Assembly: GCA_021292105.1 (NCBI GenBank)
Contig: CM037857.1
Span: forward strand, 40,028,916 to 40,092,915
DNA length: 64,000 bases
Reading direction: 5' to 3'
From: Anadara kagoshimensis
Lineage: Eukaryota; Mollusca; Bivalvia; Arcoida; Arcidae
Of this stretch, positions 30,401-43,000 are shown piece by piece. Every line of letters starts with the position of its first letter. Position 1 is the stretch's first letter. A program made the position numbers and the translations under genes. The notes below the pieces were generated by a model. The model worked only from the letters and a program-made list of their open reading frames with translations, had not been told where the DNA came from and made no database searches.

Positions 30401-33400
30401 GCAAAGTGTTGGCAGGAGGAAATGCAGTAAACATTAAATGTCCACCCCACTTCATTTGAGGGACATATTACAAATAAGAATGCAATATTGTTTTATCACT
30501 GAAAAATCTATCACAGTGCAACCTACCAAATTATCAGTTATTTTAAGTAATAGATTTAAAGCCTCTAAACGAAAACTGATGTCTTCCCAGCTAGAATCCA
30601 CAACAACACATGGTTTGGTGTTTCCCCACGGTAAGAAATAGTAATGACATCCATCAAATAAAGCATTTGTAGGCTGTGTGGTGGAGGCACATGGTGGGGT
30701 ATTCTCATCCAGTTTGTTACCATAGTTACCTGAAAGTAAAGTTACAGTTATTGAATGGTTAAACGAGTCTTTACGTGATACCCGAAAGGGGCGGGTCGAG
30801 TCGTTAGATGAGACTCCGCCCTTTCGGGTATCACGTGAAGACGAGTTTAACCATTCAATAAGGGACTTGTATCACGTGATTCTTTTGGCACGAGATTTTC
30901 TGGAATTAGTTTCGTGTCATATGATGTCCGCGCGTTCTGTCCTCATTTTACTGTTGGTGTTTGTGCGAAGAGGCCGCAAAGTTTAAAAAAAATTAAAATG
31001 GCAGACTTACACACTATAAATCTAAACGATATAGATTTTTTGACATCAGAGATAGATGATGGAACATTGTCTCAGGTTTGTGATCAAATGGAGAAAGAAG
31101 AGGCAACTTTTGAGGAACTTCATAATCTATCATTGTCTCAAATGTTAGCAAAGTATGACGACGACAATGCCGGAAACGAAACTGAACACGAGGAAAAGAT
31201 TGAAGATCTATTGATGTGTCAAATGCTAGGAAAATCCGACAACATCGGGGACGAATTCAATGATGAGGACAAGATGGACGTTTTGTGCGATATGAATTTT
31301 AATGTTATGACAAACGATGCTAAAATTGAGTTTTTAAACCCACCTGTACAGTCTCATATCACGAGTGAAAAACAGCGGTTTGCAAACCCCGTTTCTGACG
31401 AGGATATAACTGAACTATTATCTAACCAGGAAAATATAAACACAAAGAAAAATACTAGATGGGCAACGAGGGTGTTTGAAATGTGGCGACAAAACCGCAA
31501 TTCTATTAGGAGTGATCGATATATTCCAGATTTGACCAAAATGACAACAGAGGAGATGAATTTTTTTCTAGGTAGATTTGTTGTGGAAGCAAGAAAAATG
31601 GATGGTGAACCGTATCCGCCACGCTCTTTATATCTTATTGTTTGTGGATTATTGCGATATCTGAGAGATGAAAATGTTTTGGACAAAAATTTTCTTGATA
31701 CTAGTAATCTTTTATTTTCTGAATTTCGAAAAATTCTCGACGCGAGGATGAAAGAACTGTTGAAGTTGGGATATGGAACGAAAACAAAACAAGCAAAGCC
31801 CCTGCTTCCAGAAAATGAGGAAGTTCTGTGGGATAAAGGTGTATTTGGTGATTCGAGTTCTGAAAGTTTACAGAGTACAGTTTTCTTTTACGCGTGTAAA
31901 TTATTTGCACTACGGGGACATGATGAACATCACGATTTGTATTGTGAGCAGTTCACAGTTGGAACAGATGACATTGGAAAATATGTACAGTTCGACGGGA
32001 GATCTAGTAAAACGTACAAAGGTGGATTAAAAAATTTGGAACTGGCGAATAAATCCATTAGACATCATTGCCAAGAAGGTAAGATAAATATTATTTTAAT
32101 TTTGTTTTTCCTCAAAACCTGTCGGATTTTTATTCGTCATATTGTTCTGTTCTAAATTAGCCAGTTTCAGTATTTTACTGTTTATTTGTTTGAATCCTTT
32201 AAAAATGTCCGTCTGATTATGTTTGTAATTGCGTAAATTGAGTTGTCAATATCAGCTATCTGTAAATTGCAAGTGTTCATCACGTGATTCGACTGTTATG
32301 ATCACCCATTGGTCGATCACAATCTGATGGTTACGTTTACGAGTCTATTTAATCAATACTTGGGTTATTACAAGAAAAATGCACGAGAAGGCGTGAATCA
32401 TGGTGAATGTTTGTCCAATACCTGAAATGCAATATTTTGTATTTTGAGTATTTCACCTCAATATGAATGCGATATCCATATGTTGTATGCTAACACGTTA
32501 CTATAATCAATGCATTAAAGATTATTAAATATTTTATTATTTATGCTTTAAATAACTTTTGTAAAATATACATGCATTAATATTTATTTATGTACTAATT
32601 GTACGATTCTTTAAACTATATATTTTCAGGAAGTCGATGTATTGCCGACTACTTTGAAACATATTTAACAGCGTTGGGTAACCGAGGTAAATTCTATAGG
32701 CGCCCCCTTATGGGAAATGAAATTCGTTATGGCGAGCAACCCGTCGGAGTAAATAAACTGAAAAACTTGATGAAAATTATTTGTAAACGAGGAGGATTAG
32801 AAGGAAATTATTCAAACCATAGCGGGAAACGAACATGTGCCACTCAACTCTACATGGCCGGTGTGGATGAGCAAGAAATTATGCTAAGGACTGGACACAG
32901 GAGTGAAAAAAGTGTGAGAAAATATAAACAATCAAACAGTGATATTCAACGGAAAGTAGCTGCAGTGCTTGATCCTCCTCAGCCGGCAAAGAAACAAAAA
33001 CGTGATGTAACCAATGCGATGGAAACTGATGTGTGCGAGAGGGAAATAGATACCAGTAAGCCTAGAGCAGCACTTCAGGATATGACAAATGGGGCATATT
33101 TTACCAATTGTCAAATATCGTTTAATTTCTGACTAGATAATTACTAACATTTGATTTTTAAGCAAAGATACGCGTGTGAAAAAATACAACGTTGAATTCA
33201 AAAGGAGTTGAAGGATCTTATTTGTTTTGTGTATTACATGTGCTATATACATGATGTGAAAAGCATTCACAGTAGAATGGAATTTAAATGGAGTTTAGTT
33301 TAATCATTTGTTTTTTTGGAATATTTACAACGATTTACGATGGATATTTAGACATTTGTGTAGATTTGATTCATTGATACTTATTCCTGAGTTTTTAAAA

Positions 33401-36400
33401 AATAATAATTAAAATTAAAAGTTTTATAAAAGTTAAATTTTATTTTTATTTTTAATTGTTCCGCCAATTGAATTCCCGCCTTTTTTTCACCTTCCACGCC
33501 TTGCGACGCCATTTCTGTACAATAACTTCCAATGCATTATACAGTGCATTAACTTCCTGATATTGGAAGTTATTGGACATTTATGACGTCATTTAGCTCC
33601 GCCTTTGTATCCGGTATCGAGAGTTATTGTACAGGTGATATCAAAAGAAATTTGCCTAACAGTGATACAATAAATCAATATTGAACAAGTTAAATATAAT
33701 TCATATTACAAAGTGGATGAAAGTTTACTGTTTTAAATAACAGATTTCAAAAAATTTTATGTAAATAAGGATGAATATGATCATCAGCTGGTGTAGCTAG
33801 CTAGACAAAAGGTTCTTACCTCTCCAGGAGCACCTGACCTCATTTTCCTGGTGGAAGTTTACATGTTCAATTTAATTTGCCAGTTTTATTTTCAAAGTTT
33901 TTATTTTGCTTCTGGTATTGTGATTTGAACATGGATCAATATGTTTGTTACTGATTACCATCACCAGACATAGCAAAATACACATACTTAATACAAATGA
34001 TGATGAGAATGGCCTAGACTAGCATTTCAATTGTTCATGTCATTAAGAAATGGGGTTCACCAGCATATTGTGATGTCTCATAAAGCGTTTGTAGAACTTT
34101 TATTTCTAATGGATATGGAATGATATTTTCCTGGTACAATAAAGTTATTCAAGAAATTTGTAATTAATGACATATTGATCACAAAGTATACTGATAATCC
34201 CATTTTTTTCTTTGTCTATCACAAACAAGAGGCCCATGGGCCTTAACGCTCACCTGTGACCTTGACCTTTGAACCTATGAGCTTCATTCAAATATCAAAA
34301 TGATAATTAGGCCAATATTCTAATATACATCCCTATACAAAAAGTTTATAGTTTTTGAGATAAATAATCATTTCAGTACTTGTTTGTATCTTGTATGAAC
34401 CCATGCCCTTCATTCATATATCAAAATGACCATTGTGCCAGTACCAACAATATTCTAATATACATGCCTATACAAAAAGTTTATAGTTTTTGAGATAAAC
34501 AATCATTTCAGAACTTGTTCACATCTGTGACCTTGACCTTTGAACCCAAAACCATCATTCATATATCAAAATGGTTGTTAGGCTAATACCTACAATATTC
34601 TAATATACATGTTAATAGTTTTCAAGATAAAACCATTCAGGTATTCATTCGCATCTGTGACCTTGACCTTTGAACCCATAACCTTCATTCATATATCAAA
34701 ATGATCGTTAGGATATTACCTAAAATATTCTAATATACATGCCTATACAAAAAGTCTATAGTTTTTGAGATAAATAATCATTTTAGTACTTGTTTACATC
34801 TGTGACCTTGACCTTTGAACTCATGACCTTTATTCATATATCAAAATGACCATTGAGCCATTACCTACAATATTCTAATATACATGCCTATACAAAAAGT
34901 TCATAGTTTTGCAGATAATTAACTATTTTGGTAAACTTGTACATCTGTGACCTTGACCTTTGAACCCATGACCTTGATCGTTATATCAAAATGATGGTCA
35001 TGCCAATACCTACAATTAACCAAAAATCCTACGTCATTATCACCAGAAATGTTTAAAAAATAGCATTTTTTATCAAAGGTCAAAAACTGGGACATGATCT
35101 TGACCTTTGACCTTGACATCAATCGGAAGAAAATCGCAAGACAAGATCAACAGTGAAAACTCCATACAATTATCTTCAGCCATTATGAAGTTATAACAAT
35201 AAATGTCTCATTTTAGAAATTACATAATTTTACGCAAAAAACACATAACCTATTTTTCGTCCAATTTTCATGAAAAACACAATTTTAATGTATCTAGGTA
35301 TCCTGAATCCAAAAATCTAATCAAAATTTGCCTGCACCTTTCGGTTTCAGAGAAGAAGATTTTTTTGTCTTTTGGCTATTTATAGTAACGGCAGCCATAT
35401 TGTTGGGCGTGGTCAAACCCCGAACACAACTTTGAAAGCCTGTTACCTAGGCATAATAATCACTAAGTTTCATCAAATTTGGCTCAGTAGTTTTGGAGGA
35501 GAAGATTAAAATGTAAAGTTTACGCACGACGGACGGTGATAGATAGCAATAGCTCATCTGAGCCTTTCGGCTCAGGTGAGCTAAAAATGTTCATAATAAT
35601 AGTTTCATCAATATTTGATTTTGGAAAACTGGTGAAGACAAAATGTGTGATAAATGGGCTGAATGCATATTACAGTATTTCTCAGCAGGTGATAAGGATT
35701 TAACTTACCTATACTGACTTCAAATTCTACAGGGGCATCAATAGCACTTATCATAGAGGCATCCATAAACGCTGCATGTAACTTGTACTTCCTCCTCCGC
35801 AAAAATTTCTGAAAATATACATGAAATTTTATTTTGTTGTAACGTATGTTCATCATATTGTATACATGTATAAATTTCTGCTATGTATAAATTGCCTGTA
35901 ATGGTTTCCTTTGTCTATCTATGTATGTGTTTGTTTTTTTTATCAAGTTACTGTATAAGAAGAAACATTAGGGGTAAGAAACTTTATCTTCTAAATTATT
36001 TCACGGCAAGAAATGTTCACAGTTCCTGCTGTAAGAAAAGTGAACAAGGGAAAAATTAATTTTTGCTGAGAATATATATTCGCAGTACAAATGTCACTAT
36101 GAAATTCTACTTCATGAATTTTTCTTCTCATATGTGTGATATCTTATTTTGTGTCTCTGCGATTACCTGTGTACGTAGTATCTCATCACTAGTGACATCC
36201 TCGATGTTTAACTCCGGTAGCTCCCCTAACACAGTAGACAGTTCTACTAAAGCTCTACCTCTGTATGCCACACCTTCACCCTGTATACAATCAAAACAAT
36301 ACACATTATATATAGGTAAACAACATTGACCTGTCTGCTTGACCATTCATTAGGAATATTCATATAGGAGGGTCCATCAAAGACATGGGTAGTGTTAGGA

Positions 36401-37005
36401 TTCAAGTTAATACAAACACAGTGGACGTGCCAACTCAATGAAGTGATTATCACTCATTATGTAGCAGACCAAATGAACACCTGAGTTTCTTACAAATAAA
36501 TGAACTGATCCACAATAAGTATTTTAATTAAAGGTCAAGTGGACAGGTCAATGTTGTTTACCTATACTCATGTTACATAAACACAAGGAAAATCTAAATA
36601 AGTTGATCGTAATGAAATTATTTTTACTGTTGTTCCATTTGTAACTATTTCAAGAGGAGAAAGTTTCAATATTATTTTTTTATACCCAAATTAATTTATG
36701 ATGTTCGATGTAGCTTACTTAGTCTCACAGGGGTTGAGACAAATATCTGAGACTATAGGAACCAACACAAATGCAATGTAAACTAGAAGCATAAAACTTT
36801 AGTTCAAACAAAACAGCAATCTACTATCGTGTCTGAAGTATTTACCTTGCCTAAGTTAAGATCCTCATATTCATCTGGTAAATCAGAGTATTCTCTTGTT
36901 GATCCATAAAAATTTATATAACATGGTCCAAATGTCGGCAGGAAACCTAAAATAAAGACAAATTTAACTTCCAAAATGCCAGTTCTCCTACTGCTTAATC
37001 TATTT

Positions 37006-37040
<35 letters not shown>

Positions 37041-40000
37041 TGAGAGTATGTTTAACCATACTTCATTACTATATAACAACATAAGACTGGATAGAGACTG
37101 TCTGATAAAATCCATGTCTGGTATAAATAGAATCATTACAGGTCAATTTTTAAAACAAAAATGAACACAAAGATTATCATTAAAAGAAAGGGATAGATTT
37201 ATATTAACTTTCAAATTACCTCAAGAAGAAAATTCATAAAAGATGAAAAAAATAATATGGTTTACCAAATATATTCAAATTAAGAAAAATATTATCTTCT
37301 TTTGAGTATATTCTTGATACTTAGTATTCCGGGCACTTGAAATCTCAGTAATCAAATAATTTAGAAATAATAACGACTGGATTATAATTATTTCTCATTT
37401 TGAAGTGAGAAGCTTAGAACTTGCTGTAAATTCTTAATGTCTGACATACATACATTTTAATGCTTCTTAAAAATTTTATCAATTAAAATTACATCAGTTA
37501 CTAAGTTTTCTAACATGATATATTCACTACCATCCATATCATTGTTGTAAACATTTATCATGTTAAATAAATTTTGTTAAACACAAAAAATGTGTTTAAT
37601 TAAAATTTAATTTTCAAGGTTCGATACAGTACTTTGAAATTCAACTGAAACAAAAGAATAACGAAAGGTATGTCTGGAAATTAAAAGTGGAAATTAAAAA
37701 GTTCAAATTAATTCACATTTTTTGTTAAAGTTATAGACAAAAATCAATTATCTTTTAACAAACTGAAATATTTCAATATTCACATATTTTAACAATATCA
37801 TGGAAATTTTGAAAGTTTTGTATTTAAATATGGATGGTGATGTTTATGTGTGACACAAAAAAACAGCACAAACAAACACATATAACACAGAATCCCAAAG
37901 CCAACACAAAAACAAGCAGGTTAAATTCAACAACACCCTCATTTTGTAAATGATTCTTCCTCTGTTAAAAACAACTTATTCTTGTTAAAAACAACTTATT
38001 CTTGAAGTTTATTTCTCATCAATTTCATTTCAAAATATTTTTAACCCATATCATATGAAAGTTGAAAAACAAAATAGAGCAGTCTCTTCAGAAATACCCC
38101 ATCCCCAACATTGCTTAGTTGTTATTTTTAAGATTTGACCTTGTGACCTTCACCTTTGACCTATACATCTAACTTCGGTATGTCACACATAGTCTCATAT
38201 TGGTTATCATTTGTTCCAAGATTGATTAAAATCCATCCAGACATAAAAGATATGGAGCAGACAAGATATTGATATAAATACTGCAATAAAATTTTTATAA
38301 CTTTACACTTTTATTTTTTTTATATAGTTTTTTAAGTTGAAAGAGATACAAAATGAAGGTTTTTGTTGTACTAAACAGCCATAATGCCATGGCAACATAA
38401 TCATTTTATTCTTACAATATATACAAACCAAAAACCTGCAACAAAATATTTACAAAATAGCAACTTAAATTTCAAAACCTGTTAACAAAACAGAAATATT
38501 AAAATAAATTAAATTACAATAACAAAACAAAGAAGGGACGATCAATTTTTAAATCATTCCTTTGGCAAATACAGGCAGCAAATGACTAATGATATGGACA
38601 ATATTAAAAAAAATACACAAACAAAAAATAAATAAGGGTATGTACATCCCTAAGAAATCTTCAAAATGGGATCAATCTGAAATACACTATAAGCATGATT
38701 ACCATTATAGTTTTTAACTATGAAATTGTGACAGCTAAGGTGTCTTAATTTTCTCTGAAGAATTCAACTGAAGATACTACAGAAACAACAGTGAATCATC
38801 TGTATTTTAGAAATAAGGACTGTATAATACTGGTACATAAAACCATACTCAGTTTGAAAAGTAATCTCAAAATTGCAAAAAAAAAAAAAAAAAAATACCT
38901 TATTTATGGATTGATGTGAAAAAAAAGGTCTTTTTAATGAATTGTTGGCACATTTTTTAATTTTTTAGGAAATGCAGCAAAACTGAAAAAAAAAATCAAG
39001 ATTTTTTAGGGATTTTGGGACAGTCTGGTACACGTCCCCAATTTTCTTTCAAATTTACAGTATTAAATTTTACCTTTCCATTTAAACTTTAATGAATTGA
39101 AAAAAAATAACTAAACAGGCAACAACTCCATAAACTATTACAGAAACTCTCATGTTAAAGGGGCAGATAAAGGTGGTGGTACAGGTGAGGATAGTAGGAC
39201 CAAGGTCACACTCAAACATAAAATTATCTTTTAGGGTTGCATTAAAAAAAACAAGAATTGTTTGTCATCTTGTTTGTCAAAGGGTGGCGGTAGAGGTAGA
39301 AGGGCTAGAACCAACATAAAATTATCTTTTAGGGTTACATTTAAAAAAAAAAACCAAGAAGTTTCTTGTCAAAAACAAAAAATAAAAATTTCTTTTTTTC
39401 TCTCCAAAAAATCAAAAATAAGAAGCTAAATTATATTTCTCAAATTAAATAAAATTACAACATTTTCAAAACATGCTAAAGTTAATGTAGAAATACTTAA
39501 CAAAATTCACGATAGACACAATCTAATAAATCTGAAGTCCACGATAAAACTGTTTACTGCATTCAAAAAAATAAAAAAATAAAAAATAAAATAAAATAAA
39601 TAGATAAATAATAATAATAAGGCTGAAAAAGTGCAATATGACAGTCAACTAAAATCTCAATATGTTTTACGTGTTTGATATATTTGTACTATTAAAGAAT
39701 ATTACAGGAAAGTGCAATTAATTAAAAAAAATTAAAAAAACACGCAAGAAATATCCTTGTAGTAAGCTCAAAAATGCAAGGATTTTAATTTTACCCTCAT
39801 CAACTCCTACAAATAAAAATATATTACATGTTAAAATTGTTCAAATTTTTCAAAACTTACATAGTTTATTCCATACATATACAGTTATTTTTATTTATTT
39901 ATTTTTTTTTTTTTGTAATTAGCTTAAAAAGCTGCTTTGTATATTGCAGTACCTATACCTGTCTTGAATAAATGTCAAAATAAAAGTAGCACGCTTAATT

Positions 40001-43000
40001 TGATTTAAGTCCTTTTAATAAACATATAACTGATATTGAAACATCACCAGTTATAAATGAAATTGCAGAATTTCAAAGGACACCATAAATACTGCAAGAT
40101 TTCATTCCAAATTAAAAACAATGATTCTTATAAATAATACAAGAATTCATTTTATTCTCAATGGGGAAAATAGAGTTTCTTTATGCTATTGAAAAGCAAA
40201 AACTACTAAGACACCTAAGGAAACATTGACCTTAATAATCACTAATAAAGTCATGTCTGGAAAGCATAGTTTAAATTATAATACCAGTATATACTAATCT
40301 TAACATGGAAACAGAAAGTTTTGGTCAATTCAGAGTAACGGTAAGCTTTTTTCCACACAAAATTGAGTGATCAAAAGGGGCATAATTCTGTATGCATTAA
40401 CTATGTAGTTAGGAGAGTTGAACTTGATCTGTAAATTTGAGAGAGCCATCAAGCAGGTGTCATGGCAATGGCTTAAAGCATTTGGGGAATAAACATTGAA
40501 GTTACAATAGGTTTTAAGTAAGGCCTTTACCCTATCAAAGTGGGAGGGAATGAAAAAATTGTGAGAAAGCAAAGCATAGGGAACACATGTATGTTGAACC
40601 ATTAAATCAGAAATCAGAACTTTCATATGTTTGTTCTCATACAGTGTCTCTATCTATCATTAACAATGCTGTGTACAATAAACATGTCATTTAAATACTA
40701 AATATAACCTTAAATGTGAAATAGTGAGACTTGTGTTCTGGAAGGTCTAATGGCTTTATTTAAATACTGTTGTATGATATAATAACTAAATTTTGTGAAA
40801 GTGAGACAAGTTTTTCTGAACTGTCAGATATCTCTGGCTTTGTTTAACACCATTGTACTATGATAAACACTGGTGAAAGTAAAAATAATCTGTTCAGTGT
40901 TCATTCTAGAAGGAGCCATGAGGACAGATAATTCTTATGTAGCCAAATAAACCCAATGCTGAGACCTTGATGGGTCATGAATGCAAAATATTTATTTCAT
41001 GTTGTTTTAGACAAAAGTTTTTGAAAATAAGGGGTGTAGACCCATTCTAAAAAATCCTATATCATAAACATTGGACGTTAAATGTCCACAAAAATTCACA
41101 AGAAGTGATTCATAATAATAATTGAGTAATCTGTAAAGCACTAGCTAAAGCAGTCATGTTAGTTATCATCATGCTGTATATACGTTATATACCATATATA
41201 ACAATGTGTTAGGTATAAAACACAAAACTAAGGGTTAGTCCTATCAATCACTACAAATATCTTCATCATATAAAAAGCAAATATAAAATTATAAATATTC
41301 ACCCGATTCACCCGATGATGATATAAGCGACACAGGTAGATAACTAGTTCCAATGGTATCATCCTCACTTATTCTGTCCCTGCATGAATTATTGGCAGGA
41401 ATAATAGAATGGATACATGTGTTAAATATCTATGTGTTATATACAAATTAATGGGCTTCACTCATGCCTTCTACATTTGTGCTGAACTTCAACATTTCCA
41501 AAGTATTGTTAAACAAATAAAGTGAAATTTTGATATCCAAGATTGCACTGGACTTTAAATTTGAATTCCAAGTCTAAGTTATTAAGGAATCAATCAGTTA
41601 TTTTGAAAGTACTGGTATTTTATTGGAAATGGTAGAGTTCCTCATTACTGATATTTAGATTTTGGATTAGCAAAATTCCTCTTTTATCATGTTTATTACA
41701 CATGTAATTATTCCTAAGTTGTTAGAGTGAAATTGACACATTTTCAATTTCAAATTAAAAAGATTCCCCATCCCAATTTTAACTACTTTTTTCCCCTCAT
41801 TTAAACTGTCTCAAACCGATATTGTAGCATTTCATTTACTGGTAACTCTCTATGGTATTATCCAGAGTTCCATGTGATCAATATACAGTAATGTTTGTGT
41901 CGAACAGGTATGAAACGTGTTTATCTTGTGAATTCCTTGAAAACCATTTTTTAAGGAAAATGTTGACTCCATATGGAACAGAAATAATGTTTCCACACCA
42001 ACATTATATATAAAGCATCACATGATATCCTAGAGAAGCCCATTTAAAAAGATTAATTTCCAGGTATTGGTTTCACAATCATTCTTTGACTAAGAATTAA
42101 GTTAATTCTCTCCTGCCAAATTTGAAATCTGGATAATTTTCATAACATAATTAAGCGACCAAATTTTGGCTTAGAAGAATTAAGAATGATTGTGCAATTA
42201 CACCTTTAGATTTGTAGCTTTCTGTATCAACACAGACATATGTATTTTTGAAGTTTCATCATGAAAATGTATGAAGTAATCTTAGCACAAATGTTAAGAA
42301 GTATAATATGATATAACAGTGAGCCCTTATAGTTACAGTATTAAAATCTAAAAGCACTATATTTGTAAATATTTTTTAACCCACCATTCCTCATTTTAAT
42401 TTCACCAAGGGGCAAAATACAGATTTCCAGTTTCAAAATTGAAGCGTGGAAGAGTTGACTGATTATGTGCATGTAGCAAGTGTGTGCCAAGCATGACATA
42501 TTAGGATACAGCTTTAGAATCCAATATACCTCTTTAAATGCTAAACAAGTGCTCCCTTGATAACAATTATAAATATATTTTATATGTCATCAATACTAAA
42601 TTTTTCACAAGAACATAAATTCTTCTTGATAATGATTAGGGGTAGGGAAAAAAAAGAGGCAGTCTATTAAATAACTCTGGGTTAAAAATTTTGTATGGTA
42701 GGGGAATCTTATTTATTTATATCATTGTACATATTTTTTCTAAAAGTGAATCAGATCTTTGAATATTCATACTGATTCTGAACAAAATATCCAGAGGACA
42801 TAAAAGATTTACAGGTCAAAGATTAAATACTCAGGTGTTAGGCTTCTAGAATTGCAAAAAAATTGTTAACTGATAAATGAAATACATATGTAGTTCTTGA
42901 GATAATTAAAGTATCTTTAGCATGGCTCTTTGCAAAGATTATAGAAAAGAAAGTTCTATATTACTTTGTCCCACTTTAATTAGGTATCAAAATGTCTTTT

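Larger units (their letters stand above)
30746..33629 (+). mobile_element. Putative Crypton-like DNA element carrying the recombinase gene
   Basis: The recombinase gene sits between structured ends. An 8-base direct repeat (agttattg) lies at 30746-30753 and 33622-33629, with a third copy at 33569-33576. Both ends carry a related motif (gatacccgaaaggggcgg at left; gataccggatacaaaggcgg on the opposite strand at right). Cryptons typically lack long terminal inverted repeats and leave short direct repeats. The exact ends are inferred. Confidence 0.5.
30730..35708. other. Ferlin intron 12-13 (4,979 bp) with nested gene and repeats
   Basis: From left to right it holds the Crypton-like element, a dispersed repeat related to the 39-bp minisatellite (33788-33965), about 250 bases of unremarkable AT-rich sequence, and a satellite-bearing element (34226-35587). 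Only about 120 bases separate the last from exon 12. Confidence 0.8.

Noticed and set aside
30914..30997. Extended N-terminus of the recombinase
   Set aside because: The frame is open upstream, but no ATG precedes 30998 in frame and the stretch adjoins the palindrome.
40330..40626. 98-codon minus-strand frame
   Set aside because: No recognisable domain, no splice or start support; the surrounding aaaaggggcataattctg sequence looks like a dispersed molluscan repeat.
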